Shown in pieces: positions 10,215 to 18,908 of a stretch of 19,511 bases of DNA; positions within the stretch are counted from its first letter, which is position 1; each line of letters begins with the position of its first letter. Both the position numbers and the translations under genes were made by a program. Under the pieces are notes generated by a model. It was not told the DNA's origin, searched no databases, and worked only from the letters and a program-made list of their open reading frames with translations. This DNA comes from Haplosporangium gracile (lineage: Eukaryota > Mortierellomycota > Mortierellomycetes > Mortierellales > Mortierellaceae): contig JAAAUF010000596.1 in the NCBI GenBank assembly GCA_015499985.1, positions 1-19,511 on the forward strand, given 5' to 3'.

Positions 10215-13200
10215 TTACTCAACGTCGGCGTTTGTGACTGACTGCTTCATATCCAACACCTCCTCCAAACTGCGATGGCGCGAGAGCTCGTCCAGGACAG
10301 TCTCATCAACAGGGATAATAGACTTTCGGCGGAACTGGTGGAAGACTGGGGTGTTATTCTCAAATGTCTGCAAGTCTCCGCCATAATGGTCCTGATCAGC
10401 TCCGTTCTCAAGAATGTCCTCCTCGGGCTCATCCATAACTTCGCCATCGTCAAAGGATTCTATGTTGGTGTAAAGGATAGATACGTCTGATGAGCATACT
10501 CATCTATGAAGCATAGGTTCAGTGAACACAAATGAGATAACAATAGCAGCCACATACCAAGAGGTACAGAGATGGGTTCTGCAAGGTGGGGCATGGGAGC
10601 CGACACGGCACCTTGGGCAGAGAGATTGGCATAGTTATGCATCGCTTGCTGCTCCAGTCTCTGCCAAATCTCCTCTCTGTCCTGAAGGCGCTTTCGATCA
10701 CTAGAATAAGCCAAAAAGAATGTTCGGTGCATAGACTCTCAGTATGCTGATGCCAATTGAGAATTTGACAAGGCTTTCGGTTTATATAGAGGCGGATCTT
10801 ACTTTTGTCTTGCCTGACGGTAGTGGTTGGTGCACTCGTCAAACAATTTAGGTGTGGCATCCATGAAGAGCTTAAGAGCGTTGAAAACGAGGCCATGGAT
10901 GGTCCTAAAAGTTGCGTGTCATGGAAGAACATTCACCAGTTAATTATGCATTCCAATTTATGCTTGATTAGTGCACCCAGTATCAAGTTAAAAGATTGAA
11001 TAGTGTCTATACCTATTCCAATGCGTCTTTGAGTTCTTGTAGAGCGACTGGAACACAATAGGCAAGATCTCGTTGGCATTGTCGTGAATCAAGTTGACAA
11101 TGTACTCGTTGTTCCAGTAATATAATGCTCTTTCTGCCACCTATAGTTCATAGCAAAAAAAACAAGAACGTTAGCAACTGATTGGGGCGATCATTGAATA
11201 GCAAGCAAATAAGGCTGTGAAAGCAGTGGCTCCAGAACACGTACCTGGCAATGTGGGCTGGAAACACACCGAGCAATCTGTGTGAACAATGGCCCTTCGA
11301 TCTTGACAAACTCTGATGGTTCAATCACGTCCAGAATCTCCTCAATCTCGTTCAAGAACATGACCTCCTTAGGACTGTTGACCTTTGGCCAGAAACGCAA
11401 CAATCCATGAACAACCTATCAGGCGGGAAGCAATGGAAAAAGCAGGATTAGCCAAGAGTTATTCAAATCGATGGTCATACTTTGCCATAATATAAAATAC
11501 CAATAATTCTGTCGTCATACCTCCTCAGTTAAGGTAGGGTCCTTCTCCAAAAACTGGACAACACAGTAGGCCAATTGAGGGTGATAGAGTGTCAATGATC
11601 TGGCCTTGTGAAGAGGCAAAAGGACTTTTGTGAGGAAAGTCTTGTGTTCCTCCTTCAAGGGCAACGCAAATCCGTTGATAATACTAAAAAAAAAAAGAAA
11701 GAAAGATACCGGTGAATGCACCGACAAAGAAAACATGAAAGTAATGTATCAGTGGCAAGTTACTAGCGCTCACAAATGCTTGTCCAGACAATTGGTTTCA
11801 TGACAGGTCGTTCAAGAGGACTCACCTTCCCAAGATCTCGAGAAGCTCCGCAATTCCGTTGTGTCTCTCCTTCTCGTAAATGAACTGGAAGAAGACATTG
11901 TTGATCGAGCGGCGAATGAATGCACGCAAATTCAAAAACTTGCCATAGATGCGATGAAGCGTCGTCTTCAAAAAGTCGCGCTCACGAGGATCTTCACTGT
12001 CGAATAGCTCCAACAACTACCAATGGCAAAATTCAAAAATCAGATTAGTCGTGCGCCAAATAGTTACATAGACACTCAATGATCTGAAGCAGCTCGAAAT
12101 ATTGTACCTGAAGAATAAAGTGGTGGTCGATAAACTTTTTGGCCATGTTGGTGTTGAAGTCGGGTGATTCGATAAAGCGGAGGAAGAACTCGTAGACAAT
12201 CTGAAGGTGAGGCCACGCCAGTTCCAGCACAGGTTCGTCTTCCTCTGGATCGAAAGCCTCTCCTGATGGATTGATTTGGGGTGGGATGGTCCTGAACAAG
12301 TTGGTGGCAAACTAATCAAGAACAAGAATAGACAAACAGACAGATAGGCGCATGCACACGCGAGGTACATTAGGTCAGTTTCTTTTCCCCCTTTTTTTTT
12401 TCCCCATACCGAATGAAAAACTGCAAAATAAAAGGGAGATCGAAGAGAAGTATCGATTTGTTCGTACCATGTTGACGACCTCAGGGTAGATGGGCTCCGT
12501 GATGACGCTTCTGTTGTTGGTGATGTAGTCTAGAACCTCTGTCAGGGCCTGTCGCTTGATCTCCTTGCCCTTGAGTTCCGAAGATGCGTCGTTGAAGTCG
12601 AAGACGACGGCACACTGCCCAATCTTCCTCAGAAACAGTTCCTGACGATCGATGTGAGCCACCTCTATTCTCGGGAAGAAATAATAGCAAAATAAATGGA
12701 TCGGGGGATGGTAAGCGACTTATTCGTGATGTTGGCCTTGTCGGGAAGAGAGGAATAATAATAATAAGCCTATCAAACAAAAACAGCAAAGGTACTTTCT
12801 CTTGATCAAATGTGATTGATGTTTGATCACAGGCAAAAAAATAAAATAAAAAAATACACAGTGTCACAAAACGGTTCTAACGGTGTTGGGTCACCGTACC
12901 TTCGAGACCCTGCAGACGCTCCAATGTAACGCGCTCCGTGACATGGAATCGAGACGATCGCTGTCTCCTGGGTGTTTTGCTGATAGGGATCGCATCCTTG
13001 GGCGCGTTCTTCATCCTATTCAATGGGCCGCTCTTGGGCACCTCCTTCTCTCCTGTTAACTTCCCGGCGGGTGATGCAGGGCTTGGAGAAGCTGGGTGAC
13101 CGCCGAACGTCGATGTAGCTCCGGACTGTTGGTATTCAGCCTAATAATGCGTATGGTTTAACAAGTATCAATCCGAATGAAGTTAGACGTCAAGTTTACC

Positions 13201-14412
13201 TCGTTTGTCGTCGTGGTTAGGGGAAAAAAACAAGGCTGGGAGAGAGCGAGAGAAGGGAGGGGATCTGTCGACAGGGGGACGGTTGTCAACAACTGACCAA
13301 TGCGACAGATAAGAAAAAAGGGGGGAAGAGGGGACAGGATGGAAAAACGCAACAGGCAACAGGTAATAGACAACAATGGCAAAGGCACGACACGCAAAAC
13401 AGGATGGCTCAGCGCTCTCTTTTGTACAAAAAACACCCCTGGCTTTGTTGTCCTCCTCTCTCTCCACTTCAGAAATGAAAGAGATACATGTAATAATAAA
13501 GGAGAGTGTGTGTGTGCGTATTTGGAGATGGAGAACGAGAGGAAAACCACTTACAGGGTCAGCATTCATAATGACGATGGTAGGGGGATGAGCATCCCGT
13601 TGATCTTGAGTCATGGGTCCGTTGTGGTGGCTATAGGCTGAGGAAGGTGTGGTTGGGTGCTGGATTGAGCCACTAGGATAGACGTTGGTGGCACTGGTAT
13701 GGACCTGGACGGAGGCCTGGTTGCTGTGTGCTCCGGTAGTGGTGTTAGTGGGGGATAAACCGTTGGTGTTACTGTTGATAATGCTGTTGTTACTGCTGTG
13801 ATTGTTGTCGGTGTTATTGTTATTGTTGTTGTTGGCGTTATTAGCAGCAGTGGCAGAGGAGGGCGACGAAGGAGTTAGAGGGGAGACAGTAGGAGTAGTG
13901 GTAGTCGAAGTAGCAGAGGGGGTGGTGGTAACGGTAGTTGTGGTGGGAATAGCGGTAGTAGTTGCTGAAGTGGTGGCGGGAGTCAGTCCGGAGTTAATAC
14001 CGGATGGGTCACTCGAAGCGATGACCGCAGCGGTGGTTGTATTGTTGGAGAGAGAAGAAGGGCTGGTATTGGTTGCAGCAGCAGCAGGAGCAGTTGCACT
14101 ATTGTTGTTGGAAGAAATGGACGTGGGGGTGGGGGTGGATGGAGAAGGGGGGGAGAAAGGAGAAAGAGGGGAAGGAGGAGAGAGAGGGGAAGGAGGAGAA
14201 GAGGTGGGTGTGGGAGTGGAAGAAGAAGAGGAAGAAAGATGAGCAGGAGCAGCAGCAGAGGCAGAAAGAGGAGCGGCGACTGCAGGAGGAGGAGCAACAA
14301 CAGGAGCGGGTTGAGGAGGAGGAGGAGCAACAACAGGAGCGGGTTGAGGAGGAGGGGGGAAAGGAGCGTTCTTGGACTTGTTTCTCGACAACACGCCCTT
14401 CAAGCTCTTCAT
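10215..14412 (-). CDS. RTS1: PP2A B56 (B') regulatory subunit
   Basis: Targets protein phosphatase 2A to substrates, typically through LxxIxE motifs. Eleven exons: 14412-13555, 13140-12900, 12664-12468, 12311-12108, 12016-11826, 11683-11521, 11415-11245, 11140-11013, 10904-10803, 10700-10558, 10486-10215; 2670 nt, 889 aa. The first 366 residues are low-complexity: [15 protein letters not shown], then proline repeats, Ser/Thr/Pro runs and an Asn run near 192-206. The HEAT-like B56 fold covers about 370-795 with near-invariant family sequence: [42 protein letters not shown] (521-527, in the peptide-binding groove), [19 protein letters not shown] and [10 protein letters not shown]. The tail is acidic ([12 protein letters not shown]), then RRKSI at 852-856, a good PKA-type site. 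The symbol is that of the yeast counterpart. Intron 1 (414 nt) is the largest, and a hidden micro-exon there cannot be excluded. Family certain; the last-exon acceptor is discussed in the findings. Confidence 0.95.
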
Positions 14413-14640
14413 TGGTAAATGAAAGGAAACGAAAAGAAAGAAGAAAAAAAATAAAAAAAAGATGAAGGATGAATAGAATAAATAGAAAACGAATAAGAGA
14501 TGATGGGGGACCGAGGCGATGACAGGGATGGTGGGTGTCTGGGAGCAAGCAGTGCAAAAGGAGGAAAGAAGGAAAGAGAAAAAAAAAAAAAAAAAAAAGA
14601 AAACAAGAGAAAGAAAGAAGAAAGAAGGTGAAAGGACAAG
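14100..14640. repeat. Extended homopurine-biased region
   Basis: On the plus strand this stretch is overwhelmingly A and G. It covers the Ser/Pro-coding part of B56 exon 1 (about 14120-14360), its 5' leader, and two further runs (about 14420-14465 and 14555-14640) that include an A run of about 20 at 14580-14599. Coding demand explains the first part but not the runs upstream of the ATG. Confidence 0.7.
14288..14353 (-). repeat. Perfect 33-bp tandem duplication in B56 exon 1
   Basis: Bases 14288-14320 and 14321-14353 are identical on inspection. On the coding strand each copy encodes one 11-residue [15 protein letters not shown] unit near the protein's N-terminus. Identity including silent sites points to a recent duplication. 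Confidence 0.85.
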
Positions 14641-15399
14641 ACAAAAATAACAATAAAAATATAAATTATGAGCAGAAGGTGGCCCATGGGAGAAGTAAAG
14701 AAAACAAAGAAGGGAGGAAGGATGGACCTATGCGATGTACGACGGGGTAGACGCGGCAAGTAGAAGCAGAGGCAGACAAATCCACCCCACCCATGACACA
14801 TACACGCACATACTACCTACTTGCACATCCCTTTGCACCCCTCCATGCGCATACAAAGGACTAGTCAGCTATGCATACCATTGGACTCTGCCCGCCAGGC
14901 ATACCACAGCAGCACCCTTTTTCATTTCCCCCAATACCTCCTTCCCCAATCAACAAAAACGTCCAATTGTGTACAATCCTTTCACCTGTCGTCTCCTTTT
15001 ACCTTCAAATTTCGCCTCCTTTCTTCATATCCCACCCGCGACAACCTACTACTCTTATTTCAATTCATCTCGGGAACCAAAAACAAACGTAAACTACTTT
15101 TCATCACCAAGGTCAAATCAATTAAGAAAAAAAATAATCTCCAAGACGAGCACCAACCCAATTCAATTCATCCTTTTCCCTGTCGAGGTAATTAATATTC
15201 TTTCTTGGTGCTCAGTTGTGTGTGTTTGTGTATATTTTTTTTCCTTGAGTCGGGTCAAAAATAGGGGCCAGTTCTTTTCTAATTTTTATTCCAGTCCCTG
15301 GGACTCATCTCCTTTGCTATCTTTGGACTCTCTTCTTTTCTCCCGCCCGGGACGGTAAAAAGAAAAATCACAGAAAATCTCCTTCCCCGATAAACCTAT
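14641..15399. other. B56 upstream region without a supported gene
   Basis: Likely 5' UTR and promoter of the B56 gene. The plus strand changes from purine-rich to CT-rich around 14980-15440. An open plus-strand frame at 14735-15358 has biased composition, no recognisable motif and no conserved look, so I do not call it a gene. Confidence 0.5.
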
Positions 15400-15602
15400 T
15401 CATAACCCTCCTTCTCTTTTTTCGTCCATTTCTGTTTCTGTCAAAAGCAAAGAGTTGACGGTATAAGTAGAAAAAGCGACCTGTGGAGTCATACTTGGAT
15501 TGGAGGTGTGCTCAAATTGTGGCACAGCAAAATCAACTTGAGCTGCTCCTTTCCTCCTCATTTTCTTTGCTTGCTGCTGCTCCCGCAAGTCGTCTTTACG
15601 CG
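15400..15602 (-). CDS. Possible alternative last exon of BuGZ or orphan exon
   Basis: A strong acceptor on the minus strand (a long pyrimidine tract ending in TTTAG at 15603) precedes a coding-like stretch: RKDDLREQQQAKKMRRKG, then AAQVDFAVPQFEHTSNPSM, open to a TGA at 15402-15400. If BuGZ used a GT inside its last exon (after 15867, codon C|GT), the phase fits and the protein would become about 536 aa with this tail in place of YNPHTA. An AATAAA at 15767-15762 lies between the two and favours the shorter BuGZ. I recognise no family in this piece, and it may not be expressed. Confidence 0.3.
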
Positions 15603-15843
15603 CTAAATGAAAAGAAAAAGAAAGACATTCGACACACACCTGAAAAAGGCACCCAGATCCAACAGCCCAGAATACACACAAAAGAGCGTTTTTAGGTCAC
15701 CAACAACAATGGACTTCCAGCAAGTGATCGGTGTTGTACTTTTTTTTTTCTCGTGTTTTTTTTTATTAATATGATGTTGTGGTGAAGTAACAACAGCATG
15801 ATAGAATGGATATTGACACGCGCAACATACATAACCTTGGAAC
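15603..15843 (-). other. Region downstream of the BuGZ stop
   Basis: About 240 bp, T-rich or A-rich by strand, containing the BuGZ poly(A) signal. It would be an intron in the longer BuGZ model. No gene of its own is seen. Confidence 0.5.
15762..15767 (-). terminator. Poly(A) signal of the BuGZ gene
   Basis: The minus strand reads AATAAA followed by a run of A, 76 nt past the TAA at 15846-15844. Position and context fit the shorter BuGZ transcript. Confidence 0.6.
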
Positions 15844-17859
15844 TTATGCTGTGTGTGGATTGTAACGATACCTCTCCAATGCTGCGCGGACTTCCTCCTA
15901 TTGTTCCAAATATCGAACATATACAGCCAACGATAAAATGAAGACAAGCACAACCAGAGTCAGTAAACTGATGAAGAACAAAGATAGAAAACAACGAGAG
16001 CTTTGGCCGCGATACTTCCACGAGATCCTCCGCATCTTTCAAAGAAAGAGCAAGAGCAAGCGCAAGGTATAAGAGCTAGAAACAAGACCTGGAACAAAAA
16101 GCTGAGAGCGAGAGCGAGAGCACAAGCACTTACCACAGATACATCATTGTCGCTGTAGACAAGAACGCTCTCCTTTTTTGCTGACGCGCCGCCAGTGGCT
16201 GCAGGGGCTGCTGCCGCATTCTCTGTCTTGACTGCAGTTGCAGCGGAAGCAACAGGCGCAGCAGATGTTGTCACAGCACCCTTCAAAGGAGTAGCGCTAC
16301 CAGCAGCAGCACTCACAATTGGCTTTGAGGGTGCTGCTGCTGATCCAGTAGGAGGCTTTGTGGTCGAGTCGGGAGTAGATGTGATGTGTGATGTGTTCTT
16401 CAAACCTTGATGCATCTGACTGTTGGGAATACCTGTTGAGGGTGGCACCATTCCAGGCGCACTCGTAGTCGCTGGTCCATTGTGAGGCAATGGAGGGGGT
16501 CCGCCTGGCCGAGGTGGCAATGCGTGTCCTGAGAGTGGAGGTCCCTGATGTCCGTAAAGTCCTTTAGGAGGCACTCCAGGTGGTGAGAATCCAGGCATAT
16601 GTCCGCCATTCGGGAATCTAGGTGGAGGAAGTCCCGCATGTGGTGGCTGTGGCGGCATTGCATGCGGTGCTCCAAATGGTGGTCTCTGTGGTGGCGGCCA
16701 AGCGCCCGGTGGAAGCATTTGGCTGCCAAAAGGAGGAAACTGGGGCGGTGGTGGGCCAGCGTGTGACATACTAGATCGAGATATAACAAATGGATTTCAT
16801 TAGAGTCGCCTCCAATATCACCGTATCATCTACTTGTGCCAGTTGACATGGAACCAATAGTAATAGAAGTAACAGCTTACCCTGGGTGGGGAGGCATTCC
16901 GAAAGGTGGTGGTGGTGGTGGTCTTGGTTGGTAGAATTGGCTATAAGCAGCGGGCATGACGGAAGCAGCAGCTGGGGGCATACCTGGGTATTGGAACTGA
17001 CCTGGAAAAGGAGGGGGTGGTCGTGCCCCCATAGCGCCCATTGGAGGAGGTACCATTGGTGGGAATCCTGGAGCCATTGGGGGGATACTGCCTGGAGGAC
17101 CGCCAGAAATGCCAGGTGCGCCAGGAATGCCGGGTGGAAGGATTGGGGGCCCAGAGAAGCCAGGCATCATTCCAGGAGGACCAGCTGGAGGACCAGCAGG
17201 GGGTGTTGCCGCTGCCTGCATCATTGCTTTATGAGCCGCTAGTTGACTCTGAAGGTCTTCTGCTGAGAACTCTACAGACTCCACTGAAATCTTGGGACGC
17301 TTGCTTACTGGGTTGTCTCCTGCCTCCTGTCTGGCGTTGTATGCAATTTGATCTTCCTCTGGGATGCCCTCCATGCCATAAATTTCCAGATCCACTGACT
17401 CGCGGCCCTCCATTGCGTTCGGTACCCTACGGAGGAAAGATGTTGTCCGTCGTTGTTAGCAAAAAAGAAAAGCCTAAAGGAAAAAATTGACGAGGTTGGT
17501 TTGCGTGTTCTCAAAGGACTAGTGTTCCTGTAGTGGACATACGTGCTGATGGTCTCCTTGTGGACCTGCATAACGTGAACGGCCATTCCTCCGGCAGTGT
17601 TGAGTTTCTTGCTGCAGTGGTTACACTTGAAATGCTTGGCCCTTTGGTGGGAGATCAGGACCTTCTCGTCCTCGAAATCACGCTCGCAGTACCTAGATTG
17701 ACATTGGTGCAGGAGGGAGGTTGAGTGTGTGAGTAAAGCAACAGGCACATCCTGCTAGATCCAGCAGCTGCTCTGTCGATGTTTTTGCTTGCTGTATAGT
17801 TCTCGTTTTGCGTACCAGCACCAGGGGCGAATGACTTTTTTCTTGTTCTTCTTGGCCAT
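15844..17859 (-). CDS. ZNF207: BuGZ/ZNF207 orthologue, Bub3-binding zinc-finger protein
   Basis: In animals BuGZ binds and stabilises Bub3, helps kinetochore-microtubule attachment and forms condensates with microtubules. Exons: 17859-17816, 17692-17543, 17426-16881, 16770-16134, 15897-15844; 1431 nt, 476 aa. Two C2H2 fingers lie at the very N-terminus: C14-C17-H30-H35 and C38-C41-H54-H59, after a basic MAKKNKKK start. The family signature follows, from MQVHKETIS and VPNAMEGR to [13 protein letters not shown]. The middle, about 110-440, is Pro/Gly/Met-rich disorder as in the family. The end carries a GLEBS-like Bub3-binding motif, DNDVSV then [10 protein letters not shown], split by the last intron with E460-E461 at the start of the final exon. 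That exon is only 54 nt and easy to miss; reading into the intron would replace the motif with junk. Start ATG 17859 gives the standard N-terminus. Confidence 0.9.
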
Positions 17860-18527
17860 GATGTTGTGGCGATGGCTGATTAAGTGGTTGATTGGTTAGT
17901 TGGTTGTGTCTGTTGGCTGAGAGAAAGAAAGATCTTTTCTTTCTTTGCCTCCTTTCAAATATCAATTGTCACGTGCACAGACTTCACGTGATTCAAGATC
18001 CGGCACGACACACGGGTGCCAAATGAACGTTGTGCTTTGCCTGAACTGCTTGCAGATTTTATTATCGAGGTAATGTATCAAGTAGAAGAAGTGTAGAGAG
18101 CACGAGGACGTAGTGTAATGAATGGGAGTAAGAAAGACAAGGAGAAAGAGAAAGGCGGATCAGCAGAAAGAAAAAAGGAACTCCAAGAAGGTGAAATTGT
18201 CACAAAAAGACGAGTCGGGCGGAGTTACGAGACGAATGTCATGGTTAGCTGGCTTGTGGGTTACAGTATGTTCTGTTTTAAGAGGACACAGCGTCAATTC
18301 AGATAGACAACAAAAGGTGTACAGAGGATCTGTATTTGATAACGGAGGATAAGGTTGGATTGAGGAGTTATGGCGGCAGTGTAGTAAGTGCAAGCAATAG
18401 CAGGTGTAACAGTTTTATGTTGTAGAAGGAGTCGTAGTAGAGCAGAAATGCGGGAAAAAAAGAGGTCCAGTCCAGAAGCAGAGTAAAACAAGAAAGAAAA
18501 AACGAAAAACAACGGTTGGGTTTTCTT
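17860..18527. other. Spacer between the UBL3 and BuGZ genes
   Basis: 668 bp holding the UBL3 3' UTR and the BuGZ promoter. Two CACGTG boxes lie near the BuGZ end. A minus-strand AATAAA at 18063-18058 could end the UBL3 transcript, though it is far from the stop. A 62-codon plus-strand frame at 18118-18306 is Lys/Glu-rich because of purine-rich DNA and is not supported as a gene. Confidence 0.55.
17970..17990. promoter_or_regulatory. Paired CACGTG E-boxes upstream of BuGZ
   Basis: CACGTG occurs at 17970-17975 and 17985-17990, 15 bp apart and 111-131 bp upstream of the BuGZ ATG. The second lies in the palindrome TCACGTGA, the form preferred by Cbf1/USF-type bHLH factors. Position and duplication suggest a functional site; binding is inferred. 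Confidence 0.55.
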
Positions 18528-18908
18528 TTAAAGGATAAGGCAGAACTTGCACTTTGCGGCAGAGTCGGACTTTGAGTTGCCGTGGAGTTCTTGCTCAGGG
18601 GCCTTGATGGTCAAATGGACTATTGTTGTGTTTCCGGGCTGGATCTTGTTGGATTCGAGGGTCGAGGAGTCGGCGAGGAACTTGCCCAGGTAAAGGATCT
18701 TTAAGGACTGGGGCGAGGCGGGCTTCTCCTCCTGCCAATCCTTGGGCCAGCTATCAAAGACCTTGGTCTTAACATTCTCGATAGTCTCTGTCCCCTGGAA
18801 GGTAAAAGTCGATCGAGAGCCAGAGACAAGGAGCAAGGTCAGCGAGACTGTGCTGTTGTCTGCGGCGCCGCCTGTCTGACCAGGGGTGGCAGTCGAAGTG
18901 TCCATCAT
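18528..18908 (-). CDS. UBL3: UBL3/MUB membrane-anchored ubiquitin-fold protein
   Basis: A ubiquitin-like protein that is not conjugated but lipid-anchored. Animal UBL3 directs proteins to small extracellular vesicles, and plant MUBs recruit E2 enzymes to the plasma membrane. A single uninterrupted frame codes 126 aa, close to the 117 aa of human UBL3. Residues 1-20 are a short variable leader and the ubiquitin-like fold covers about 21-105. Family-typical stretches are LLLVSGSRSTFTF, VFDSWPKDWQEEKPASP, LKILYLGKFLADSSTL and PGNTTIVHLTI. The C-terminus CKFCLIL ends in a CaaX box (C123-LIL), whose final Leu predicts geranylgeranylation; C120 could be palmitoylated. There is no C-terminal di-glycine, as expected. 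Two ATGs in tandem open the frame; the first is taken. The gene has no intron in its coding part, unlike its neighbours. Confidence 0.93.
   Translation of the reverse strand: MMDTSTATPGQTGGAADNSTVSLTLLLVSGSRSTFTFQGTETIENVKTKVFDSWPKDWQEEKPASPQSLKILYLGKFLADSSTLESNKIQPGNTTIVHLTIKAPEQELHGNSKSDSAAKCKFCLIL

Noticed and set aside
13158..13550. Open frame continuing past B56 exon 1 and a possible micro-exon near 13200
   Set aside because: The donor GTAAGT at 13554 and acceptor at 13141 join in phase; the extension is pyrimidine-rich intron.
13802..14242. 146-codon plus-strand frame
   Set aside because: Shadow of B56 exon 1; Val/Leu/Glu runs are the antisense of Asn/Thr/Ser/Pro repeats.
14735..15358. 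207-codon plus-strand frame between B56 and BuGZ
   Set aside because: CT-rich DNA lowers stop frequency; the protein has no motif, domain or regular codon pattern.
15898..16035. Alternative BuGZ last exon reading [13 protein letters not shown] and then a hydrophobic tail, which would make a tail-anchored protein
   Set aside because: The exon at 15897-15844 restores the conserved [14 protein letters not shown] motif; the hydrophobic tail is T-rich intron sequence.
18118..18306. 62-codon Lys/Glu-rich plus-strand frame
   Set aside because: Lies in purine-rich sequence opposite the presumed UBL3 3' UTR; no motif or recognised promoter.
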